Shown here piece after piece: positions 7,147 to 14,878 of a stretch of DNA of 64,000 nt. Made by a program: the position numbers and the translations under genes. The DNA comes from Natranaerobius trueperi (GTDB lineage Bacteria > Bacillota > Natranaerobiia > Natranaerobiales > Natranaerobiaceae): positions 1 to 64,000 of the forward strand of contig NZ_NIQC01000005.1 of assembly GCF_002216005.1 (NCBI RefSeq). Direction: 5' to 3'. Under the pieces are notes generated by a model. That model saw only the letters and a program-made list of their open reading frames with translations, was not told where the DNA came from and searched no databases. The stretch's first letter is position 1; each line of letters starts with the position of its first letter.

Positions 7147-8337
7147 ATGAGTGATATTAGATTTGTTACTGAAAACATAAAATGGATAGGTACAAACGAT
7201 CGTACTACTGAACTCTTTGAAGCCCTTTGGCCTCTACCTGATGGAGTATCATACAACTCTTTTTTAATTAATGATGATAAAATAACAATTATTGATACTG
7301 TAAAAGATAGTGAGATTTACAATTTCCTTAATAAAATACAATATGTAATTAAAGATAATTCTGTAGATTATTTAATTATTAACCATATGGAACCTGACCA
7401 TTCTGGAGCCATCAAAGCCTTAATAAAGGAATACCCAGATATAACAATCATTGGTAATGAAAAAACATTGAATTATTTAGAGCAATTCTATGGTATAAAA
7501 GAAAATACTAAACAAATTTCTGATGGTGATGAATTGAGTTTAGGAAAACATAAGTTAAGTTTTCACCTTACTCCTATGCTACATTGGCCTGAGACTATGA
7601 TGACTTTTGAAAAAACAGAAAAGGTCCTATTTTCAGGTGATGCTTTTGGAGGCTTTGGAACTTTAGAAGGTGGGATATTCGATGATGAAGTTAATCTACA
7701 ATTTTACGAAGAAGAAATTTGCCGTTATTTTACAAATATAGTAGCTAAATACGGGCCTATGGTAGAAAAAGCAATCTCTAAACTAGAAAATTTAGATATT
7801 AAAATTATTGCTCCAACTCATGGTCCAGTTTGGCGTAGTAATCCTAAACAAATCATTTCAGACTATTATCGCTGGGGTCGTCAAGAAACTAAAGAGGGAG
7901 TAGTTATAGTTTATGGATCTATGTATGGTAATACAGAATCAGTAGTAGATACAATTACGAGAAAGTTAGCTGATAACAAGATCAAAAACATCAAGGTCTA
8001 TAATATCTCCAAAACTGATGTATCATATATTATTAGTGATATATGGAAGTATAATGGTTTAGTTCTAGGTAGTTGCACTTATAATACTAGATTATTTCCT
8101 CCAATGGAATATCTCGTAGCTTTTCTAGAAAATAAAAATATAAAAAATCGTGTTTTAGGTTTATTCGGTTCTTATTCGTGGAGTGGTAAAGCTCTAAAAC
8201 GACTAAAAGAGTTTCAACAAACGACCAAATTAGAACTTATAGAACCTTCAATAGAGTTTAAATCAGCTCCTACAAAAACTGACCATGAATCATGTAGTAC
8301 AATGGCAGAAAACTTAGCTAAAAAGGTTTTAAAATAA
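7147..8337 (+). CDS. fprA: Flavodiiron protein (A-type flavoprotein, O2/NO reductase)
   Basis: A 396-residue flavodiiron protein. The N-terminal metallo-beta-lactamase-like domain (about 1-250) carries the diiron ligands HMEPDH, then H in PMLHWPE, D in SGDAFG and H in THGPVW. The C-terminal flavodoxin domain (about 255-396) has the FMN phosphate loop VIVYGSMYGNTE and the SYSWSGKALK segment. In anaerobes these cytosolic enzymes reduce O2 to water or NO to N2O with electrons from rubredoxin or F420H2. Start at ATG 7147, preceded by AGGGAGG; a longer frame from 7105 is not needed. It is followed by a perfect terminator. Expected role is oxygen detoxification. Confidence 0.92.
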   Translation: MSDIRFVTENIKWIGTNDRTTELFEALWPLPDGVSYNSFLINDDKITIIDTVKDSEIYNFLNKIQYVIKDNSVDYLIINHMEPDHSGAIKALIKEYPDITIIGNEKTLNYLEQFYGIKENTKQISDGDELSLGKHKLSFHLTPMLHWPETMMTFEKTEKVLFSGDAFGGFGTLEGGIFDDEVNLQFYEEEICRYFTNIVAKYGPMVEKAISKLENLDIKIIAPTHGPVWRSNPKQIISDYYRWGRQETKEGVVIVYGSMYGNTESVVDTITRKLADNKIKNIKVYNISKTDVSYIISDIWKYNGLVLGSCTYNTRLFPPMEYLVAFLENKNIKNRVLGLFGSYSWSGKALKRLKEFQQTTKLELIEPSIEFKSAPTKTDHESCSTMAENLAKKVLK

Positions 8338-8365
8338 AAAACTAGACCATATGGTCTAGTTTTTT
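8336..8365. terminator. Bidirectional terminator after fprA
   Basis: AAAAA plus the 20-bp palindrome ACTAGACCATATGGTCTAGT plus TTTTT, between convergent fprA and the SSS symporter gene. It overlaps the last codons of the symporter. Confidence 0.85.
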
Positions 8366-9762
8366 AAGGTTAAGTCACTTTCATATTTTTTTTGGGTAAA
8401 CAATGTAACAAATATTAATACTAAAACTGCAGCCGGAACAGATATAATAGCTGAATCAAATGAGGTAATATTGCTAAATTCAACAAAGAGTGTTGATACT
8501 ACACCAACAATCATTGAAGATATACCTGCTTCTTTTGTTACCTTATTACCCCAAAGATATACTGCTAATATAGCTGGAGTTATCCCTGCAGCATATACAG
8601 TATACGCGTACATTTGAGCATCTAAAATAGTTGGGAAGTACTGAACTAATACATATGCTAATACCCCAAGTATCGGTATTATCTTCCTTGTAAACTTCAA
8701 CTTTTGATCACTAGTTGCTTCAGGTCTAATGTAATTCCCATATAAATCCATGGTGATATTAGTAGCTGCACTTAAAAGATAAGAACTACCAGTTGTGATA
8801 ATAAATGCCGTAATAGCTGCTAACATTAACCCACCAATAAAGTCAGGTAAAATAGTAGTTGTAGCTATTAGAGATTGACCTGGAACTATATTAGGGAAAA
8901 TAGCACTTGCACTAAATGCAATTACTGAAATGGCTGGATATACAACTAATAATCCTATTCCCCACCCAATAGTTGCCATCCTAGTTTCTTTACCACCTTT
9001 TGAAGAAGCTAGGCGTTGATACATGTTCTGATCACCTAAAAGTAAAAATAATGGTGGTAAAAACAATCCTAAAAATTGTACAAATGATAATTCACCTAAG
9101 ACAGTTAACCTTGTATCGGGAACTTCTGCTACTATACCTTCCCAACCTCCAGCAAAACTTATCGAAGCCGGAACTCCTACAATTAAACCAATTATAATTA
9201 TAAAAGCACTCAAGGCATCAGTTGGAGCAACTGACATAAGTCCACCTGTGGTTGCTAAAAAAATCACAAGCACAGTCGCAATAATAGTACCTACTTCAAC
9301 AGAAAGTCCAGTTGTTGCATTCATTACCATTCCTAGACCTGTTAATTGGTAGGAAACTACACCAACAAAAGCCAAGATTATAATTATACTTGAAATAACT
9401 TTGGCTGATTCTCCATATTGAGTTTCTAGAGCTTCAGAAATAGTATATTTCCCCGATTCTCTAATTTTTGGAGCAATTATATAAATAACAACCACACCAA
9501 CTAAATTAGATAAGCCAAAAATAACAGCAGGCCATAATCCATAAGAATAACCTATTGAAGCACTACCTCCGGTTACAGTTCCACTTCCTACCCATGTTGC
9601 TAATAAAGTACCCATCAAAATGACAGAACCAAGTCCTCTACCAGCTAACATAAAGTCTTCACTTGTTTGAATCTTTTTGGAGTAGAATAATCCGATACCG
9701 ATCATCAAAACAAAATAAATTACAAGATAAATTAAAAGTGATGGATTATGTGTAAACTCCAT
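8356..9762 (-). CDS. Sodium:solute symporter (SSS family)
   Basis: A 468-residue integral membrane protein with about 13 hydrophobic segments. The SSSF pattern is visible in YFVLMIGIGLFYSKK and SEDFMLAGRGLG near the N-terminus, ATWVGSGTVTGGSASIGY, the YTISEALETQYG segment after TM3 and GDQNMYQRLASSK in the centre. This family imports proline, betaine, pantothenate, sugars or monocarboxylates with Na+. The placement directly downstream of the D-proline reductase operon makes proline an attractive substrate, but the gene lies beyond a long hairpin (9820-9905) and may be separately transcribed. ATG start with a GGAGGGA ribosome-binding site. Confidence 0.85.
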   Translation of the reverse strand: MEFTHNPSLLIYLVIYFVLMIGIGLFYSKKIQTSEDFMLAGRGLGSVILMGTLLATWVGSGTVTGGSASIGYSYGLWPAVIFGLSNLVGVVVIYIIAPKIRESGKYTISEALETQYGESAKVISSIIIILAFVGVVSYQLTGLGMVMNATTGLSVEVGTIIATVLVIFLATTGGLMSVAPTDALSAFIIIIGLIVGVPASISFAGGWEGIVAEVPDTRLTVLGELSFVQFLGLFLPPLFLLLGDQNMYQRLASSKGGKETRMATIGWGIGLLVVYPAISVIAFSASAIFPNIVPGQSLIATTTILPDFIGGLMLAAITAFIITTGSSYLLSAATNITMDLYGNYIRPEATSDQKLKFTRKIIPILGVLAYVLVQYFPTILDAQMYAYTVYAAGITPAILAVYLWGNKVTKEAGISSMIVGVVSTLFVEFSNITSFDSAIISVPAAVLVLIFVTLFTQKKYESDLTLKN

Positions 9763-9819
9763 AGAAAATTATCCCTCCATTTGTCATATTAGATACACTT
9801 TACCTTTTTTAACATATAA

Positions 9820-9905
9820 AAAGTTTTGGGTCAACAGGTTAATATATCCACATTATATAGGGGAATGAGGCAGATAATACCTAAACCTATTAGACCCAAA
9901 ACTTT
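9820..9905 (-). terminator. Long-loop hairpin ending the first prd operon
   Basis: Perfect 13-bp arms AAAGTTTTGGGTC (9820-9832) and GACCCAAAACTTT (9893-9905) enclose 60 bases. An inner AGGTT/AACCT pair lengthens the stem. On the minus strand it exits into TTTTTATATG. I read it as the terminator of the prd/TSUP transcript; the unusually large loop means another structured role cannot be excluded. Confidence 0.55.
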
Positions 9906-9918
9906 ATCAACTAGTTAA

Positions 9919-10821
9919 TTAAACGCTTTCAGCTTTTTCGGATGGTGATTCAGTACCTGCCTCTTCTTCAGTATTCTTTAATCCATCTCTTATTAATACT
10001 ATTGAAGTGTAGGTGATTACTACAAATACTAACCAAGTTAAAGTATGAATTGGTAGTCCTGTTACCCAAAAAGCTGCAATAAATACTGCTGGGATTCCTG
10101 CTAAAGTTATGGCTAATGAAGCTCTTAGGTCAAATGCTCTGTTTTTGATAAACTTAACAGAAGCACCTGGCATCAAATATGCACAAGAGCCCATCATAAT
10201 CGGGAATGCTACAGCAGGGTTCATACCCAGTGCATATACTAACGCCATACAAGGTGCATATAATCCGATTCCAAGAGTCATTAATGCACCAAGGATAAAG
10301 TTAATTCCAACAGCAAGCGCTAATTGCCAACCTCTTAAACCAAGAGCTTCTCCACCAACTGGCATTAAATCTACTTGACCTAAAAAAACAAAAACAGCAG
10401 TAACTAATAGTGCAAAACCCATACCTAATTGAACTTTTCTCTCTGATAAACCTGAAACTATATCTGCTCCTAGTATCGCACCTAGAAAAGCAGCTGCAAG
10501 CATTAAGATAAGAGTTAAAGGATCAACTTCTATTCTGTCAAAGAAAATAAAGAACATAAGGATAACAGTAGTTGTAAAACCAACGTTCAGTGTTCCTGGA
10601 ATCTTTTTATCTGTTACTAGTTTAGCTCCCTTAAACCAAGCTGTACTTGGAGCAAAACACCCAATTCCTAAAGTATCAAAAAAATTAGTTACAAATCCAA
10701 CAACACTTAGGTGTCCAAATCTTTCCATACTTGGTTTATCTTCTTTAAAGGCTTTTATCCAATGATACAAAAACCATAATCCCATAATACTTAAAACCCC
10801 GAGTACAAACGGCCCTATCAT
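9919..10821 (-). CDS. TSUP-family membrane permease (TauE/SafE type)
   Basis: A 300-residue permease of the TSUP family, with about 8 to 9 membrane segments and a short acidic C-terminus. Conserved segments include LSVVGFVTNFFDTLGIGCFAP, KIPGTLNVGFTTTVILMFF and GIGLYAPCMALVYALGMNPAV followed by MGSCAYLMPGASVKFI. Family members export sulfite, sulfoacetate or related organic anions. It is the last gene of the first prd operon and has a close paralog in the same place in the second operon (57458-58354), so it likely moves a substrate or product of proline reduction, or a sulfur/selenium compound. Start set at ATG 10821, eight bases after GGGAG; a GTG at 10830 overlaps that site. Confidence 0.85.
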   Translation of the reverse strand: MIGPFVLGVLSIMGLWFLYHWIKAFKEDKPSMERFGHLSVVGFVTNFFDTLGIGCFAPSTAWFKGAKLVTDKKIPGTLNVGFTTTVILMFFIFFDRIEVDPLTLILMLAAAFLGAILGADIVSGLSERKVQLGMGFALLVTAVFVFLGQVDLMPVGGEALGLRGWQLALAVGINFILGALMTLGIGLYAPCMALVYALGMNPAVAFPIMMGSCAYLMPGASVKFIKNRAFDLRASLAITLAGIPAVFIAAFWVTGLPIHTLTWLVFVVITYTSIVLIRDGLKNTEEEAGTESPSEKAESV

Positions 10822-10830
10822 TTTAATCAC

Positions 10831-11086
10831 TCCCTATAAATTAATTGTTTCTTTAACATACTCACACATTCTCAAAATTTCACTACCATCCACCCTAAAG
10901 AGCTCGATATGAACAAGTACTTGTTCAATAATCAAATTGTACTTGCATAACTCTTTTATTTTGGATATACTTCATAGTAAGTGCCTTCTCTGCTATTTTA
11001 ATTAAGGGGCGTCACTAGGAAAGAGACCCCTCATATATTAGCAGGAGGCACTTTTTAACTTTAATTTATTACATGAATGCTCCTTA
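10831..11086 (-). promoter_or_regulatory. Structured spacer between prdF and TSUP gene
   Basis: The second prd operon has only 29 bp here, but this one has about 256 bp. It contains a perfect 16-bp palindrome GAACAAGTACTTGTTC (10911-10926) followed by a partial copy TTGTACTTG (10938-10946). It also has a three-tier imperfect hairpin: AAGTGCCT (10979) with AGGCACTT (11046), CTGCTA with TAGCAG, and AGGGG with CCCCT. The palindrome lies about 90 bp upstream of the TSUP start and may be an operator of a separate promoter. The hairpin may be a structured RNA or terminator; it resembles no riboswitch class I know. Confidence 0.45.
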
Positions 11087-12091
11087 TTAAATTACAAAAC
11101 CAAAAGCTAGTGGATCTTCATTTTGAATAACAAAGTTTTGAAGGCCAGTAATGAAGGCATTTCCTGTAACTCGTGGAACAACTGCAGAGTACTCTCCTAC
11201 CTTTACTTCTTCAAGTAGTTCTCCAGTAAAACGTGTTCTAGTAATACTTTCACTAACGAACTCTCTTCCAGTTTCAAGTTCGCCTTTACCATATAATGTC
11301 GCCATTTTTGCTGATAACCCAGTACCACAAGGTGAACGGTCTACTTGGCCTTGTCCAAACACCACTACATTTCTTACATCAGCATCACTATCTGGATTAC
11401 TATCATATATCTCTACTAAGTCAGCAGTATTTATACTAGGTAGTTCAGGGTGAACCATCTCAACTTGTTCATTGACTGCTTCTCTTATTTTTAAACCTGT
11501 TTCAAGGATCTTGTTCGAATAATCACTATTTATCTCAAGATTTAATTCATTTTTATCAACTAATGCAAAAAAGCTTCCACCAAAACTAATATCAAGATTG
11601 ATTTTTCCTACATCCTCTACATCAACAGTAACATTTTCTTTATATAAGAATGAAGGCACATTTTCGATTGTTACTTCACCTATATTACCGTTTTCTACTT
11701 TTACTTTAGCATTAATAAGTCCTGCGGGTGATTCTAATACTACTTTAGTATAAGGTTCTTCTACCGGAACCATTCCAGTTTCAACAACTACTTTACAAGC
11801 ACCAATTGAACCATGACCACACATATTTAAATATCCGCCACCGTCCATAAAAATAATTCCAACATCTGCTTTCTCATCGGTTGGTTCTAGTAATATTGAG
11901 CCAAACATATCTCTATGACCTCTAGGTTCATGCATTAATGCAGTTCTAATGTGATCAAGATTATTTTCTAAAAATTGCTTTTTTTCAATCATCGTAGTAC
12001 CTTTAATTGGTGGTATTCCACCAGTAACTACCCTAGTAGGCTCACCCATGGTATGAGAGTCAACAGCTGTAATCATCTGATCAAATTTCAT
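11087..12091 (-). CDS. prdF: Proline racemase (first copy)
   Basis: A 334-residue cofactor-independent proline racemase. The two catalytic cysteines are visible: C91 in NMCGHGSIG and C255 in DRSPCGTGLSAK. The N-terminal AVDSHTMGEPTRVV is also typical. The pair of cysteines, rather than Cys/Thr, fits proline racemase and 4-hydroxyproline epimerase; the prd context makes proline racemase the best call. It converts L-proline to the D-proline used by the reductase encoded just upstream. A perfect hairpin (12111-12141) separates it from prdB. ATG start with GGGGGA upstream. About 75 percent similar by eye to the second copy at 58384-59388. Confidence 0.93.
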   Translation of the reverse strand: MKFDQMITAVDSHTMGEPTRVVTGGIPPIKGTTMIEKKQFLENNLDHIRTALMHEPRGHRDMFGSILLEPTDEKADVGIIFMDGGGYLNMCGHGSIGACKVVVETGMVPVEEPYTKVVLESPAGLINAKVKVENGNIGEVTIENVPSFLYKENVTVDVEDVGKINLDISFGGSFFALVDKNELNLEINSDYSNKILETGLKIREAVNEQVEMVHPELPSINTADLVEIYDSNPDSDADVRNVVVFGQGQVDRSPCGTGLSAKMATLYGKGELETGREFVSESITRTRFTGELLEEVKVGEYSAVVPRVTGNAFITGLQNFVIQNEDPLAFGFVI

Positions 12092-12110
12092 TTTTATCCC
12101 CCTTTTTTAT

Positions 12111-12141
12111 TAGGCACCTTTTGTTAAACAAAAGGTGCCTA
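12111..12141 (-). promoter_or_regulatory. Hairpin between prdB and prdF
   Basis: TAGGCACCTTTTGT (12111-12124) pairs perfectly with ACAAAAGGTGCCTA (12128-12141). On the minus strand the stem is followed by ATAAAAAAG rather than a T run, so it is not a typical terminator. The second prd operon has a hairpin in the same place with different bases. A role in mRNA processing or stability is likely. Confidence 0.55.
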
Positions 12142-12163
12142 TGATTAAACTTAATTATCTAGC

Positions 12164-12889
12164 CTAAACATCCGCTTTATATTCATAAGGGATATTAATA
12201 ATCTGACCCGGTGTATCTAATTCTTTTAGATACTTAAGTGCATCTTCTAAAATTCCTCTTTGCATTTCTTTATTGTTTGGAGCACCTGCATTAGCTCCCA
12301 TTGGCACCATTGGAGCTACAGCTCTTGGAGTACCTTGCTGTTTAGCAACTGGTGGTAAAGCTGCTATTAGGACAGTAGGAATTCCTACTTCCTCAATCGC
12401 TCTCTGCACAATCACGGCAGAGCGGTGGCAAGTACCTCATCCAGCAGTAAGAATAGCTATATCTGCTCCATCATTTTTAAGAACTTGAGCGATTTCAGGA
12501 CCAGTTTCTTCTTTAAACTTAGTCTGGTCACCTCCACCACCCATAAATCCTACATGGTGCTTAGAAAGACCGCCAAGAACACCTTCATCAACTAATTCTT
12601 GAACTCTTTCTATTGGGAACATACAGTTGATATCTTTATTTACATCTGCCTGGTCATATCCTCCGTGAGTTACCATTAATTCCTCTGGTTTACTTTCTGA
12701 TTTAACTTTTCTAAAAGTTGAATCTCCGGCTAAATTAAACTTTTCTTGTGTTTTTTCATGTACCCCTGCTGCAGTAACTAATGCAACTTTAGCTTCACTT
12801 AAATCTTTATTTAAGTCACTCCATATTGGAGATGGCATCATAGGTACATAAACTTCTGATTTAAGTCCTTTATAGGTGGATAACTTCAT
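12164..12889 (-). CDS. prdB: D-proline reductase selenoprotein subunit PrdB (first copy)
   Basis: A 241-residue selenoprotein subunit read through an in-frame UGA at 12437-12439 (residue 151). The context is TAG-U-GTCHRSAVIVQ, the known PrdB active-site motif, where selenocysteine attacks D-proline to open the ring to 5-aminovalerate. Upstream residues include AAGVHEKTQEKFNLAGDSTF, THGGYDQADVNKDINCMFPIERV and GFMGGGGD. Downstream of the UGA the sequence continues AIEEVGIPTVLIAALPPVA without break, and a hairpin fit for a SECIS element starts 12 bases after the UGA. It overlaps the small upstream gene by four bases and forms the catalytic complex with PrdA. Reading the UGA as a stop would leave two unexplained fragments. 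Confidence 0.95.
12398..12439 (-). promoter_or_regulatory. Selenocysteine UGA and SECIS hairpin of prdB (first copy)
   Basis: The UGA is at 12437-12439. Downstream on the minus strand a hairpin is formed by GCAGAG/CTCTGC arms (12417-12422 and 12402-12407) around a 9-base loop CGTGATTGT, with outer GCG/CGC pairs. Bacterial SECIS elements lie within the coding region right after the UGA. Twenty-nine bases across the hairpin are identical in the second prdB copy although the flanking codons differ. Confidence 0.75.
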
Positions 12890-13098
12890 GATGTTTTCGT
12901 ACCTCCTTTAACAATAATAGGTGATAATTTAAGCTCCACACAGTCTCCTTCTTTTACATTACTCTGGCTTACTATAAGCCTAATAGGAACTGAAATTCTT
13001 CCCATTCTTCCATCAAGTTCTAATTCGCACATGCCAGAGTTTACTTTAGTAATGGTACCTTTGAAAGTGTAGAGACCAAAATCTTCTAAATTGGTCAT
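12886..13098 (-). CDS. Small conserved prd-operon protein (first copy)
   Basis: A 70-residue protein between prdA and prdB. It reads LYTFKGTITKVNSGMCELEL, then LDGRMGRISVPIRL and ends in KLSPIIVKGG, which looks like a small beta-barrel. A homologous small gene lies in the same place in the second operon and, from general knowledge, in other clostridial prd operons (the CBO2463/CBO2479-type hypothetical). Its function is unknown; the conserved placement points to assembly, PrdA processing or stabilisation of the reductase. It starts 12 bases after prdA and overlaps prdB by four. Confidence 0.8.
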   Translation of the reverse strand: MTNLEDFGLYTFKGTITKVNSGMCELELDGRMGRISVPIRLIVSQSNVKEGDCVELKLSPIIVKGGTKTS

Positions 13099-13109
13099 TT
13101 TATCACATC

Positions 13110-14861
13110 CTACTTATCAACTATTTCTTGGTTTTTGTCCCCTACTTCTTGAGTCCATTGTTTTTCTGGCTTTTCAACCTTTTCTCCACTAATCTTATTT
13201 TTTAGCATAGCAATAGCTCTTCTAGCATCTTCTTTCGCTACACAGTTATCTTGTAAAATCTCTGTTTCAACACCATCTTCTGATTTATTTAAATCTACCA
13301 TTGCATCCATATATTTATTTCCTACAATAAGAGCACCTTGCTGAGCTGCAAACGTCATACCAACAACTGGTGTTTCTGTCTTACCAACTTGCTCTATATG
13401 ACTAGCGAAATCAATGTGGTTATTACCAAATCCTTCAGTAATAACAATAGCGCCATCTAGATCAAGAGATTCAGCTAGTCTTCCTAACCTTTTAGAAACA
13501 TAGAACTTCTGATCATTTTCTTGGGGAGAACCAACAAAGCAAACTCCACACAGATCTAATTCAGAGTCATTAGCTAACATATCAACAAGTGGATCGTTAA
13601 AATAGTGTAGTGTTGTTTCTTTTGAAGCTGGTCCAATACAGGTCATGGCTCTAACTGCTCCATCTCTTACTTCATTTGGTGTGATAAGAGTTGGGATATT
13701 ACCAAGGTCTACATTATTTACACCACCGATAATTCCACCTGGCTCTTTTGGAAGCAATAGGTTATCGTGCATTGCACCCTGACCCATGATCTCTTTTACT
13801 AATAAAACCTTTGGACGAGCATCTCTTCTAATATCATGGTAAACAGTTTCAGTGTCTGCTTCAGATTCTTCTAAGTTTTTAAGTTCTTCTCTAATTCCTT
13901 GAATAATTACATCACAAGCTTCATGTGCTGCAAAAGGTCCTGGTCTTTCCATTGAACTACCATCTTTGATAGTTACGTTTACTTTAATTACATAGTCACC
14001 TTTATTTGGAGCACCAGCTCTATCAAAGTTTACATTTTCTCCAAATATACCTTCTGAGCTTCCAAATTCACCAATTTGACTACCACTTTCTTCAGTACCA
14101 GTTAGAATAACAGAAACTCCGTCTAATGTATAAGTTACTCCTTCACCTAAGTCACCTTGTTTTTTAGTAGCGATAGGTAATACATCCATGATAGTATTAA
14201 TTTCAACATCATATTTGTCAGGCTCAATAATATCTAAGTCTACATCAACAACTAAATCATTTTTATCGATTGCTTTTTCTTTTAATCCTTTTTCAATTGA
14301 AAGCTTGCCATTTTCGATCTTTGTTTCTTCATCTAAGTTAACTTCATCAATATTAAATCGCTTTAGAGCTAGTTCTCTTTTAATTTCATCTTGAGGTTCT
14401 TCTTTAGCTAAACTTTTTTCTTCTTTTGGTACTTCTTGAACTTCTGCTTGTTGTACATTTGAAGATACATTACCACCTAACGGAATCTGTAAATCAATAC
14501 CTTTACCCTCATCGATTTTGATTCTTAAAACTCCATCATTTGTAACCTGTGGTTGTTCTACTTTAGCTCCTTCAGATTGTGCTGGTTTTTCTTCAACACC
14601 TTTATCAGACACATCCACATCTACCGTATCAGGTGTAAGTGGAGTTAGTGCATCTGCTGAAGCTGTCATTTCATTACCTAAAACATCTCCAATTGTTAAA
14701 ACATTACCACTTAAGTCTAATAGTCCTGAATCTTCTAGATCTCCGAAAATATTCGGATCTTCTAAGTGTTCTGGTGCAAGTACTGTTCCTTTTTCTGTTT
14801 TACAACAGACTACTGCAGGTTCATCTCTCAATTCTTCACAAAGTTCTTTAGAAATTGCCAT
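13110..14861 (-). CDS. prdA: D-proline reductase proprotein PrdA (first copy)
   Basis: A 583-residue proprotein of D-proline reductase. In the known enzyme it is cleaved at a cysteine to leave a pyruvoyl group on the smaller chain, which binds D-proline. Here the Thr407-Cys408 pair in RAMTCIGPASKETT is the best candidate, as it would give chains of about 44 and 19 kDa; a CGVC at 438-441 lies nearby. An acidic, low-complexity linker rich in E, K and Q (about 80-170) separates the N-terminal block from the conserved region starting near residue 200. The C-terminal half (VITEGFGNNHIDFASHIE, NKYMDAMVDLNKSEDGVETE) is strongly conserved with the second copy. It lies between prdC and the small prd gene. 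Confidence 0.94.
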   Translation of the reverse strand: MAISKELCEELRDEPAVVCCKTEKGTVLAPEHLEDPNIFGDLEDSGLLDLSGNVLTIGDVLGNEMTASADALTPLTPDTVDVDVSDKGVEEKPAQSEGAKVEQPQVTNDGVLRIKIDEGKGIDLQIPLGGNVSSNVQQAEVQEVPKEEKSLAKEEPQDEIKRELALKRFNIDEVNLDEETKIENGKLSIEKGLKEKAIDKNDLVVDVDLDIIEPDKYDVEINTIMDVLPIATKKQGDLGEGVTYTLDGVSVILTGTEESGSQIGEFGSSEGIFGENVNFDRAGAPNKGDYVIKVNVTIKDGSSMERPGPFAAHEACDVIIQGIREELKNLEESEADTETVYHDIRRDARPKVLLVKEIMGQGAMHDNLLLPKEPGGIIGGVNNVDLGNIPTLITPNEVRDGAVRAMTCIGPASKETTLHYFNDPLVDMLANDSELDLCGVCFVGSPQENDQKFYVSKRLGRLAESLDLDGAIVITEGFGNNHIDFASHIEQVGKTETPVVGMTFAAQQGALIVGNKYMDAMVDLNKSEDGVETEILQDNCVAKEDARRAIAMLKNKISGEKVEKPEKQWTQEVGDKNQEIVDK

Positions 14862-14878
14862 TTTAAACCCCCCATTTC

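Noticed and set aside
10979-11053. Hairpin as a known riboswitch (T-box, TPP, glycine, fluoride, THF)
   Set aside because: I could not find the conserved sequence elements of any of these classes; it is kept only as a structured segment.
12164-12889. prdB as two separate genes or a pseudogene
   Set aside because: The UGA is at the known selenocysteine position, the motif GTCHRSAV follows in frame, and the same layout is present in the second operon with an identical hairpin.
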